A DNA stretch of 64,000 nt from Centrapalus pauciflorus (taxonomy: Eukaryota > Streptophyta > Magnoliopsida > Asterales > Asteraceae): the NCBI GenBank assembly GCA_020465985.1, contig JAANYP010001153.1:31504-95503 (forward strand), read 5' to 3'. The translations under genes were made by a program, and so were the position numbers. A model generated the notes under the pieces. That model was not told where the DNA came from, did no database searches, and saw only the letters and a program-made list of their open reading frames with translations. Within the stretch, counting starts at the first letter, position 1; each line of letters opens with the position of its first letter. Below are positions 56,279 through 64,000 of the stretch, piece after piece.

Positions 56279-58504
56279 TCATTCGACAGGGGGTGGCATC
56301 CCTTCTTTGAATCTTTTTAAAAGTTCTTCCCTTGTTTCTTCATGTTCTTCAAGTTCAGCTGTAAGAAACATAAAGTTAGAACTTTGGAGCTCACCTCTGT
56401 CATAAAATCCTTTCAGCTCTTCCCAGACAGCTGCTCTCCATTGGCTGGACTGACTGAAGGAGGTGGCAATTCTGAAGGCTGCAAGCTGCTTAAGACCAAC
56501 TTTGTGTAGGTCAGAAGCTCTTTGAAAACATTTCTTCTGAGATAAGGGATCCACAAAAAATGCCCCTAACTCAGGCTCTTCAATCACTTTGCCATCTTCA
56601 AATTCAACTCCTTCAGGCAGGCTGTGGTCAACTCCTTTAATTTCCACAGCATAATCTCCTTGTTCAATCATCATAAGGAGTTCTTCCAGCTCTGAATCTC
56701 TCTTTTTCCTTCTGGCCTTGATTTTAGGGGATATCACAGAGACACCCTCTTTGACTTCTTTAGGGATCAGGCCCAACTCACTCACTCTCTCCATCAGCTT
56801 CTTTATGTATGCCCTGATAGTCTTAGCCGTTTCTGACTTAGACTGGCTCAGGGCAACTGCCAGTTCCACCCATTCCCTGTAACCCATTTGAGCCACATCA
56901 GCGTGATCATATGATTCCAATTCAGGGCCTGTTGCACCCATCCTTGTGATCTGAAGTTTCCACTGAGTGCCTTTTCTTGATATGGGAACAGCTTTGACAA
57001 TTCCTTCCTTGGCCAGCCTTCTAGTAGCAACATCATGAAATTTCTTTTTGGCCAAGTTGTCAAAATGGAATTTGGCTCTGGCAGAAGGTACTGTTGATTT
57101 GGTCACTGAGACCTGAGTACCTTTTTCCACTTCCTTCCCTTTTTCTCCTGCTGATTGCTTGGCAGCTTCCATTATTTTCTTTTGCACCTCCAAGGTAGAC
57201 ATTTTTATTTTCTTTGCTTCTTGGAGGGCAAGAGACTTAGCAGCTTTGGCAGATTGTTCTTCTTTTCTTAACTCTTCCAGAGCCTTAAGTTGTTCTTCCC
57301 TAAACTCAAAGTATTTGTGCATAGGGAGGCCCATCTCTTTGGCTCTGGCTTTGTGAAACTGAGTTTCTGCCTGTTTCTGCTCAATAGGATCCACCGCTGC
57401 CTTTTCTTTTCCTTTAGCTGCTGCTTTAGGGACAGCAGCTTCAGGAATACTTTCTTCTTCTTCTTCTTCTTCTTTTTCCTCTGAAAGAATAAGGTGCCTC
57501 CTTTTGCTGCTAGGCCTGTCCTCAGGAATGACTTCCTCCCCCTTAGACTGAGCAGGGTTTGGAGAGCCAGCCTGAGTAGGCATAGCAGCTTGGGAAGCAC
57601 CTTCAGCTGCACCTGTTTCTGCTGGTTGATCAGTTTGGGTTGCAGACACTGGTATCTCCTTAGGAGAAGGAATCTTCTCCCCCTTAGACTTAGTCTTCGA
57701 GGCAGATGATTTCTCCCCCTTTGAAGGAGATGATGCAGCGACTTCAACCCCTGGTCTGCCTGAAGACACAAAGTCAGCAGGCTTGCCAGCAGGTTTGGGA
57801 GGTTTAGGACCAACAAGGCTGTTCACTAAGTAAGCCAAGTTGTCCTTCACCTCACCAAGCTGGGAAAGACAGTTTTGAAGAGAAGAGGAATGGGAATCAG
57901 CAAAAGTGGTCAGCTTAACAATGTTGTCTCTATCAGAAGCTGTGAACAACAAACTTTGGAGCTGTGCAAGATGAAGTTCAAGAGAATCTTGCACATCAGC
58001 AAGGTTTGATGACACAGAATTTGATAGAGAACCTATAAGAGTGTTCAGGCTGGCCAATGTGGAAGGAATGGTAGTATTACAAGAAGTGAGGAGAGAGGAC
58101 AGCTGTTGAGAAATAGCTGTCATAGAGGACACAGAGTCCTGTTGTGAGGAGAGGATAGAGGAAAGAGAGTTGGTTACATTTTGCAGCTGTGCAGTGAGTG
58201 CAAGCAGCTGTGGAGAGTGGTCAGCTTGTGGAGTAACTGGGAAGGATTCTTTAAACGTATCAAAGAATCCTTTGAGCTGCTCAGACACAGAGTCTGAGAT
58301 TATGGATGGTAGGGAGTGCATGGTATGTTCCAAAGAACCAACTTTGTTGGTCAGCAATGAAAGCTGATCCTTCAAAGGCAGGTCTTTGGGAGATGGTGGT
58401 GTATGGGTGGACTGTTTGGAGTGAGTAGATGGAGAAGATGATGATGAGGCTGGTGTTTGAGGATGAGAGGGAGAAGGAAGAGAAACTTTGGACAATAGTT
58501 CCAT
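56279..58504 (-). CDS. Element C extra (env-like) ORF, C-terminal part, 741 aa
   Basis: A long open frame starting MELLSKVSLP. Ser/Pro/Thr-rich, then helical stretches (LLALTAQLQNVTNSLSSILSS). A basic/acidic patch SSKRRHLILSEEKEEEEEEE follows, then long Lys/Ala/Glu helices and a C-terminal domain (FEDGKVIEEPELGAFFVD). No membrane segment. The reading frame is open upstream past 58504 to about 58680, where the N-terminal part ends in another frame. One small indel near 58655-58680 would therefore separate two parts of one gene of roughly 1,400 residues. Function unknown; equivalent in place to the extra ORFs of A and E. Confidence 0.72.
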   Translation of the reverse strand: MELLSKVSLPSPSHPQTPASSSSSPSTHSKQSTHTPPSPKDLPLKDQLSLLTNKVGSLEHTMHSLPSIISDSVSEQLKGFFDTFKESFPVTPQADHSPQLLALTAQLQNVTNSLSSILSSQQDSVSSMTAISQQLSSLLTSCNTTIPSTLASLNTLIGSLSNSVSSNLADVQDSLELHLAQLQSLLFTASDRDNIVKLTTFADSHSSSLQNCLSQLGEVKDNLAYLVNSLVGPKPPKPAGKPADFVSSGRPGVEVAASSPSKGEKSSASKTKSKGEKIPSPKEIPVSATQTDQPAETGAAEGASQAAMPTQAGSPNPAQSKGEEVIPEDRPSSKRRHLILSEEKEEEEEEESIPEAAVPKAAAKGKEKAAVDPIEQKQAETQFHKARAKEMGLPMHKYFEFREEQLKALEELRKEEQSAKAAKSLALQEAKKIKMSTLEVQKKIMEAAKQSAGEKGKEVEKGTQVSVTKSTVPSARAKFHFDNLAKKKFHDVATRRLAKEGIVKAVPISRKGTQWKLQITRMGATGPELESYDHADVAQMGYREWVELAVALSQSKSETAKTIRAYIKKLMERVSELGLIPKEVKEGVSVISPKIKARRKKRDSELEELLMMIEQGDYAVEIKGVDHSLPEGVEFEDGKVIEEPELGAFFVDPLSQKKCFQRASDLHKVGLKQLAAFRIATSFSQSSQWRAAVWEELKGFYDRGELQSSNFMFLTAELEEHEETREELLKRFKEGMPPPVE

Positions 58505-58634
58505 AGCCTGGGCAAAAGTAAGGTGGCCCAGGTTAGAGGGATCAAGGGGTCCTTCAGCAGCGGCTGTAGCTGCATCATTAGGAGAAGGAGATGATGTTTG
58601 GGGCCTCTCAGATGCTGCTTGTGTTGCAGCACCC

Positions 58635-60452
58635 TCATGAAGACCAGTGGTGGTTCCCTCTGCAGTGCCTTGGTCCTTGGTCTAAAGGCACCTCATCATG
58701 GGGAGATGGGATATGCATTTCAACATCAGCAGTGGTGAAACCTGCTGATGGAATTTGCATTGAGGGATCAGCCTCACCAGAGGGATGGTATGATCCCTGA
58801 GGTTCATCAGCTTGTGTTGTTGGTCCCTCAGCAGCTGTTTGGTGTTGAACAGCTGAATCATGGGGAACAGAAGTTTGAGGCTGAGCTGCTGATTGGTCTA
58901 TATCAGCAGCGTGGGCACCTCGAGCAGACTCAGGGTGTAAGGAGATATGAGTGGGGGACAGTGTGGACTCAGTGTGGAGCGGAGAGGGCTCCTGTCTTTC
59001 AATATCCTCAGCCTGTTGGGAGGCTGGGATAGTTGATGTGGGTATCTCCATTTGTACAACTGGTTCCTGTTGGGAGGAACCAGAGGGTCTAGGCTGACTC
59101 AAGGGTGACTCGGGCTGGAGTGAAGCAGGCTCCAAATGAGCTGAACCTTCTCCCAAAATAGGAGAGGCAGCTTGGGTTGCTTCTTTTACAACTGAACCCT
59201 GTTGAGAGGGAACAGAGGAGACTGTTTTCTGGGCTAGTTTCTTTTTGGCTAATGATTTTCTTTGATAACGGATGGATGAAGTGGGGGATTGTGGAGAGGA
59301 GAGGGGATCTGTTTGGACTGGATGGGAGACTGGGTCAGGAACAGTGGGGCTGGACTGTTCCATAGTCTCTTGTGCCACAGAGGCACCAGCCACAAAGGCT
59401 TCAGGCTCAACAAATGAGCCAGGGTGAGGAATCTGCTCTTCCTCAGCCACAGAGGCTAAGGGAGCAGACTCAGCTTGAGCTGTTTTGGCCTTCTTTTTAG
59501 CAGGCCCAGCTTCAGCTGCCAAGGTCCTTTTTACCAACTTAGACCTGGCTTTGGATTTTCCACCGGGAGCAGCAGTGACTGGATCCACCCTCACAGCAGA
59601 GGGTCCTTCCACTAAACCCAACAGCCTCCTCATTGGTGTTGAGAGAGGAGGCTCATTTTCCAGTACAGGAGTATGAAACACCCTATTCCCTATCACAGGG
59701 AATGCAGCAGTTTTAAGTAGGGGTTGAGAGTGATATAGATGCTCACCACAGACATGGCAGAAGATGAGACTCAGGAACCTGGGATATCTGACAGCTGCTG
59801 GTCTTGTCTCTTGTTGTACCAGGTTTCTCATGTTCAAGAAGATCCATTTGGCCATGTCAAGTGTAGTCCCATCCACCAGCTGAAGGACTATCGGCACTTC
59901 ATCTCTACTAAGTTGGTCAAAGGAACCAACCTTGCTGCTGAACGACATTGCCACAGAGGCAAATAAGAAGTTGTAAGTAGGTGATAACTCCTTCCTGTAC
60001 AAAGTAGCTCCAACCTTGGGTTCTGCCACACCACAGAAGCGTAGCAGATTGCCCATTTGCTCATTTTCAGGCTGAGGGAGATCATAGTTCTCAGCCACTG
60101 GAAGATGAAGAACTTCCCTCAAAAGATCGACTGTAATCTCAATGGTTTGAGTCCCATTGAGAATAGTACCTCTGATAACCTTAGTGTTTGAATTGTAAGA
60201 GCAGGTGTACCAGAACTCGTATACCATTTCCTGGTACAGGACACCAGGAGATGCAGTCAGGGCATAGTTCAACGGATGAACTTGCAGGAATTCCACCATT
60301 TGATCGTAACCCTTCCCCACATAGTTTTTGGGGATTGTGAGGTTTGCTATGTAGTTGGTGGGTTTCAGGGTCAGCATCGTGGTGACAGAAGGATGTTTAA
60401 CAACATCCTCACCAACGAAAACTGGCAGAAAGGGATTGGGTCTGTGAGCCAT
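58635..60452 (-). CDS. Element C extra (env-like) ORF, N-terminal part
   Basis: About 605 residues from ATG 60452 (MAHRPNPFLP), the first ATG in a frame open from 60488. The N-terminal domain aligns with that of element A: HPLNYAL, YQEMVYEFWYT, ITVDLLREVLHLP within residues 58-118. Continues with YNFLFASVAMSFS and a Ser/Pro/Gln-rich low-complexity region. Signals: a basic run (ARSKLVKR, AKKKAKTAQ) compatible with nuclear targeting; no signal peptide. Ends by frameshift at 58635. It lies 0.65 kb behind the RNase H stop. Confidence 0.75.
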   Translation of the reverse strand: MAHRPNPFLPVFVGEDVVKHPSVTTMLTLKPTNYIANLTIPKNYVGKGYDQMVEFLQVHPLNYALTASPGVLYQEMVYEFWYTCSYNSNTKVIRGTILNGTQTIEITVDLLREVLHLPVAENYDLPQPENEQMGNLLRFCGVAEPKVGATLYRKELSPTYNFLFASVAMSFSSKVGSFDQLSRDEVPIVLQLVDGTTLDMAKWIFLNMRNLVQQETRPAAVRYPRFLSLIFCHVCGEHLYHSQPLLKTAAFPVIGNRVFHTPVLENEPPLSTPMRRLLGLVEGPSAVRVDPVTAAPGGKSKARSKLVKRTLAAEAGPAKKKAKTAQAESAPLASVAEEEQIPHPGSFVEPEAFVAGASVAQETMEQSSPTVPDPVSHPVQTDPLSSPQSPTSSIRYQRKSLAKKKLAQKTVSSVPSQQGSVVKEATQAASPILGEGSAHLEPASLQPESPLSQPRPSGSSQQEPVVQMEIPTSTIPASQQAEDIERQEPSPLHTESTLSPTHISLHPESARGAHAADIDQSAAQPQTSVPHDSAVQHQTAAEGPTTQADEPQGSYHPSGEADPSMQIPSAGFTTADVEMHIPSPHDEVPLDQGPRHCRGNHHWSS

Positions 60453-60499
60453 TTGAGAAATTTGAAGGTTTGAGGAAGTAAAAGACACTTAGTCGATGT

Positions 60500-61140
60500 T
60501 AGGGTTCTTGAGAATTTTTGGGAATGATGAGGAAGACGAAGATGAAACAGTATGGTGGTATTTATAGGATTTTGAATGGTCGTGTGTATGAGAGAGAAAA
60601 GATTTGGGCGGTTTGATTTGAAATGTTTGTTAACAGAAAACGGAACGGTTGTCCATGTCAGAAACATTGTCAGACCACTTGACCTTTTTGATCACTAACA
60701 CACGTAACATACATTATCCGCAGTAATTAAGTTAAATAAAACATAATTTAAGAAACTTAATTATGAAGAAAGGTAATTAAACTGTTGGTCTACGCTGATG
60801 GTCAAACCTGTGATGATCAGGGTCAACAAGGTTCTCAGTCTTCAAGCTGTTCTTCCTTCAAACTGTTCCTTCAGCCTGCTCTCCTTTGTGAGAACAGGTT
60901 GAGTTCAATAGATGAACAGGTTACAGTGTGAAGAAGTGAACAGGTTGAAGACTGAAACATCAGAGCAGGCTGGACGAATAAACAGGTTAAACTGTTTTTG
61001 TTCAGCCTGTTGTATGTTCAAGCTGTTCAAGTTTTTCAGACAAATGACTAAGTACAGATCATGTATAACCTGTTCTGTCTAAGCTGTTCAGAGAAACTTG
61101 AGCAGTGTGAGACATATGAATTATTAGACCGTTGAGAGAC
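60500..61140 (-). repeat. Element C pol-env-like spacer with AACAGGTT motif array
   Basis: 60830-61110 contains about 15 AACAGGTT/AGCCTGTT/AGCTGTTC motifs. No ORF. The sequence GACTAAGTGTCT occurs both at the RNase H stop (61143) and just before the extra ORF (about 60490). Confidence 0.7.
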
Positions 61141-61142
61141 AC

Positions 61143-62873
61143 TTAGTCACTCTTGTTTAACATGCCCAGCTTGCTGACAAGGTAATTAAACCTTGTTTCA
61201 TCCAGAGGTTTGGTGAAAATGTCTGCAAGCTGTTCATTTGTGGAAATAAAGCTTACCTCCACATTACCTTTTTGGATGTGATCCCTGATGAAGTGATGTC
61301 TGACTTCAATATGCTTTGTTCTTGAGTGAAATACTGGATTGTTGGAGATGGCTATGGCACTTGTGTTATCACACAGAATAGGAGTTTTCCTATACACAAG
61401 CCCATAGTCTTCAAGCTGATGCTGCATCCACAGAATCTGCCCACAGCAGCTTCCAGCAGCAATATATTCAGCTTCAGCAGTAGAAGTGGACACTGAGTTC
61501 TGCTTCTTGCTACTCCAACTGATCAACTTTCCACCAAGGAGTTGACATCCACCTGTTGTGCTTTTTCTATCTAACCTGCAGCCTGCAAAATCAGAATCTG
61601 AATAACCTGTTAGTTCAAGGCTTGAGTCTTTGGGATACCAAAGACCCAAACCTGGAGTACCCTTCAGGTATCTGAAGATTCTTTTAACAGCTGCAAGATG
61701 TGATTCCTTTGGATTAGCTTGGAACCTAGCACATAAACAGGTGGCAAACATAATATCAGGTCTGCTAGCAGTCAAGTATAGCAAGCTCCCAATCATGCCT
61801 CTGTAAGCTGTTACTGAAACAGCTTTGCCACTGGCATCAGCATCCAATTTTACATTGGTTGCCATTGGGGTTTTAATAGGAGAACTTTGATCAAATTTAA
61901 ACTTTTTCAAAAGATCTAAAGTGTACTTTCTTTGATTTATAAAAATTCCAGTTGAGGTTTGTTTAACCTGTAATCCTAAAAAGAAAGTTAGTTCTCCCAT
62001 CATACTCATTTCATACTTGGATTTCATGAGTAATGAAAAATTCTTGCATAGTTGCTCATTAGTAGAACCAAATATTATGTCATCCACATAAATTTGAACA
62101 AGCATAATATCAGACTTCACCTTCTTTATGAACAATGTGGTATCCACTTTACCTCTGGAGTACCCATTGCTCATAAGGAATTCAGTAAGAGTGTCATACC
62201 AGGCTCTAGGGGCTTGTTTAAGACCATAGAGAGCTTTGTCTAACTTATAGACAAAACCTGGGTGTTGTTCATTTTCAAAACCTGGAGGCTGCTTGACATA
62301 TACTTCTTCTTGCAGCTTCCCATTCAAAAATGCACTCTTCACATCCATTTGAAATACCTTTATGCTCTTATGAGCAGCGTAGGCTAGATACAAACGAATT
62401 GCTTCTAGCCTGGCCACAGGAGCAAATGTCTCATCATAGTCAATGCCTTCCTCCTGTCTGTAGCCCTGAGCAACCAGTCTTGCCTTATTTCTAATGACAT
62501 GACCTTGCTCATCCATTTTGTTCCTGAAAAACCATTTTGTGCCAATTATTGTTTTTCCTTTAGGGGCAGGGACCAGCTTCCATACTTTGTTTCTCTCAAA
62601 CTGATTGAGTTCTTCTTGCATGGCAGTGATCCAATTGGCATCTTTTAGTGCTTCATCCACCTTCTTTGGCTCCATCAGTGAAACAAAACTAGAGAACATA
62701 CAAAAGTTCCCTAAGCTGTCCCACCGAGTTTGTATCCCTTTATTGATGTCACCAATTATTTGATCATTGGGGTGACACCTGATCCACCTAGGATCATTTT
62801 TCAATGATGACTTACCAGAGTTGTTAACATCTTCAGCAGGTCCTGTTGAACAGCTCTCAAGATTTTCAGACAC
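61143..62873 (-). CDS. pol: Element C pol: reverse transcriptase and RNase H, intact
   Basis: Copia reverse transcriptase (RVT_2) followed by RNase H: copies the RNA genome to DNA and removes RNA. Visible in order: WITAMQEELNQFERNKVW, NKARLVAQGYRQEEGIDY, QMDVKSAFLNGK, LDKALYGLKQAPRAWYDTL, catalytic YVDDIIFGS (about residues 263-271), GELTFFLGLQV, YRGMIGSLLYLTASRPDI. RNase H follows with GYSDSDFAGC, STAEAEYIAA, LCDNTSAI and HIEVRHHFIRD. All catalytic residues are in place. It is the only complete RT/RNase H in the window. The true polyprotein start lies upstream; the 62873 start is only the edge of the open frame. Downstream of pol lies the extra ORF. Confidence 0.93.
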   Translation of the reverse strand: MSENLESCSTGPAEDVNNSGKSSLKNDPRWIRCHPNDQIIGDINKGIQTRWDSLGNFCMFSSFVSLMEPKKVDEALKDANWITAMQEELNQFERNKVWKLVPAPKGKTIIGTKWFFRNKMDEQGHVIRNKARLVAQGYRQEEGIDYDETFAPVARLEAIRLYLAYAAHKSIKVFQMDVKSAFLNGKLQEEVYVKQPPGFENEQHPGFVYKLDKALYGLKQAPRAWYDTLTEFLMSNGYSRGKVDTTLFIKKVKSDIMLVQIYVDDIIFGSTNEQLCKNFSLLMKSKYEMSMMGELTFFLGLQVKQTSTGIFINQRKYTLDLLKKFKFDQSSPIKTPMATNVKLDADASGKAVSVTAYRGMIGSLLYLTASRPDIMFATCLCARFQANPKESHLAAVKRIFRYLKGTPGLGLWYPKDSSLELTGYSDSDFAGCRLDRKSTTGGCQLLGGKLISWSSKKQNSVSTSTAEAEYIAAGSCCGQILWMQHQLEDYGLVYRKTPILCDNTSAIAISNNPVFHSRTKHIEVRHHFIRDHIQKGNVEVSFISTNEQLADIFTKPLDETRFNYLVSKLGMLNKSD

Positions 62874-64000
62874 ACTGTTGTCTTGAGCCTGTTCACTTGT
62901 TGAACATGTCTGACCACTGTCTTGAACATATCAGCAGAGGACACTGGGGAAATCAGGCATGATAGGTTCTGGACATGCAGTTGATAATTAAGTCAGTACA
63001 TTTGATTTCACACAGGGTGTATTGACATATCATCATCATTGTCCATTATGCATAGCAGTTTCACACTGGGTGTAGTGGAAGCTTTTGAGTCCTCTTCATT
63101 GATTGAATGGCATCAGATCATCAAGATGAGGTCTCTGAAACTGATTCAAGGAACAGCTTTGGTGGAAGCATTCTTGGACTCTCAAAGGTTGACATTGATA
63201 GATTCATCTATCACCTTTCTTTTGTTGTTGTATACTTCTGTGAGGCTTTGGAGATAGAAGAGTAAACCAACAAACACTCCTTCATCAGCTTTAGGTTCAA
63301 ATTGACAGGCTGGATCCTTTGATTCAGAATGAAACAGGGACATCCAAACACATGGAAATAGCTGGACATTTGGCTTTCCTCCCTTTGAGCAGTCATGGGG
63401 TCTCTTGTTTGAACCTTTTCACACTAAGGATCTGTTCTTGAAGTGAAGCAGGCAGTGTGGACAGCTTCAGCCCAAAATGGGATGAAGGAAACCTGATGTG
63501 CACACAGCGATGGCGTCTGGCGCTTCAATGGAGTTCGTTTCTCCTTTCAGCAACTCCATTTTGTTGAGGAGTTCTTACTGCTGAAAAGTTTTGACTGATA
63601 CCTTTCTCTTCACAGAATTCTTCAAGAGTACTGTTTCTGAATTCAGTACCATGATCACTTCTAAGTTGCTTTACTTGGGCAGAGTTCAGCATTTCCATCT
63701 TTTTAACAAATCCAATAATTTCTCTCGCAGCCTCTCCTTTGCTCTTTAGAAAGATCACCCATGTGTACCTGGAGAACTCATCAACCATTACACGAGTGTA
63801 TCTTCTTCCTCCTAGACTTGGGACATTAACAGGTCCAAACAAGTCCATATGGATTAAGAAGAGTGGAGTATCAATAGAGAAATTAAGTTTGGATTTAAAA
63901 GATGTTTTTCTCTGCTTGCCTTTCTCACAAGCTGTGCATAATCTATCCTTAGCAAAAGTCATAGAAGGCAAACCTGTCACCAACTCTTTCTTACAGAGTT
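62874..64000 (-). pseudogene. pol: Element C pol: GAG-pre-integrase end and integrase, damaged
   Basis: 63525-63983 is open and continues off the right edge. It holds the zinc-domain end (RLCTACEKGKQRKTSFKS), integrase core D in VDEFSRYTWVIFLKSKGE, D in RSDHGTEFRN, and E in PQQNGVAERRN. Behind it, 62874-63524 has a string of small deletions and frame changes. One recognisable piece (YFHVFGCPCFILNQ) is at 63211-63396. The integrase C-terminus is not continuous with RT. Confidence 0.8.

Larger units (their letters stand above)
54789..64000 (-). mobile_element. Element C: Sirevirus-like element, 3' two-thirds
   Basis: On the minus strand: part of pol from the right edge, an intact RT/RNase H, a motif-rich spacer, a two-part extra ORF, a polypurine tract and a 1.1-kb 3' LTR. 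It is inserted in gag of element D; the flanking 5 bp at the left are ATGAG. The 5' LTR, gag and protease lie beyond the window. Confidence 0.88.

Noticed and set aside
57268..57816. 182-aa minus-strand frame rich in Leu, Lys and Arg
   Set aside because: An alternative frame of the intact 741-aa extra ORF of element C with skewed composition.

Overview
This window looks like repeat-dominated nuclear DNA of a flowering plant, most probably a eudicot and plausibly Asteraceae such as lettuce. That is my inference from Sirevirus-type Ty1/copia elements with a large extra ORF, FAR1/MULE transposase debris, Helitrons ending in CTAG, and LTR arrays built on ACTCGCCGAGT. I find no intact host gene. 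All recognisable coding sequence belongs to transposable elements.

Layout. 1-13012 is a nest of truncated LTR elements. A plus-strand copia element (B, 1-7497, its 5' LTR off the left edge) abuts the gag start of a related minus-strand element (B', 7498-8840). B' abuts a truncated extra ORF and 3' LTR of a third element (E, 8841-12011). E abuts a broken FAR1/MULE transposase (12012-13012). 13013-31671 is AT-rich intergenic DNA: Helitrons, a hAT MITE with an 8-bp target-site duplication (TSD), elements sitting inside long (TA)n tracts, tandem duplications, a CT-rich telo-box segment, and a solo LTR (28433-30163) with TSD ACAAC. 31672-50508 is a cluster of Mutator-like inverted-repeat elements. 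It includes a nearly loopless foldback element whose right arm was split by element A (34195-46515), and a short MULE with a clean 9-bp TSD (46734-47850). 50509-54788 is the 3' part of a pol-less Sirevirus-like element (D), with an 873-bp tandem duplication of its LTR end. 54789-64000 is the 3' two-thirds of another Sirevirus (C, minus strand), inserted in D's gag.

How the parts relate. Elements A, B, C and E share a layout: gag with coiled coil, protease, integrase, RT/RNase H, then a large extra ORF at the place of the Sirevirus env-like gene, then a GGGGGAG polypurine tract and the LTR. Only C keeps RT plus RNase H. A has no RT/RNase H at all, yet its 303-bp LTRs differ at one base by eye and it has a TSD (CAAAA), so it moved recently, presumably with enzymes supplied in trans. 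A keeps gag and the extra ORFs open while its pol is both deleted and frameshifted. The extra ORF has a conserved N-terminal domain, a coiled coil and a nuclear-localisation-like basic/acidic patch, and no visible membrane segment. This argues against a true envelope protein.

The strongest candidates for something undescribed are the RT-less but recently mobile element A, its conserved two-ORF overlapping extra gene, the 22-bp phased CTCGAAT arrays, and the TA-tract-embedded elements, for which empty sites exist in the same window.
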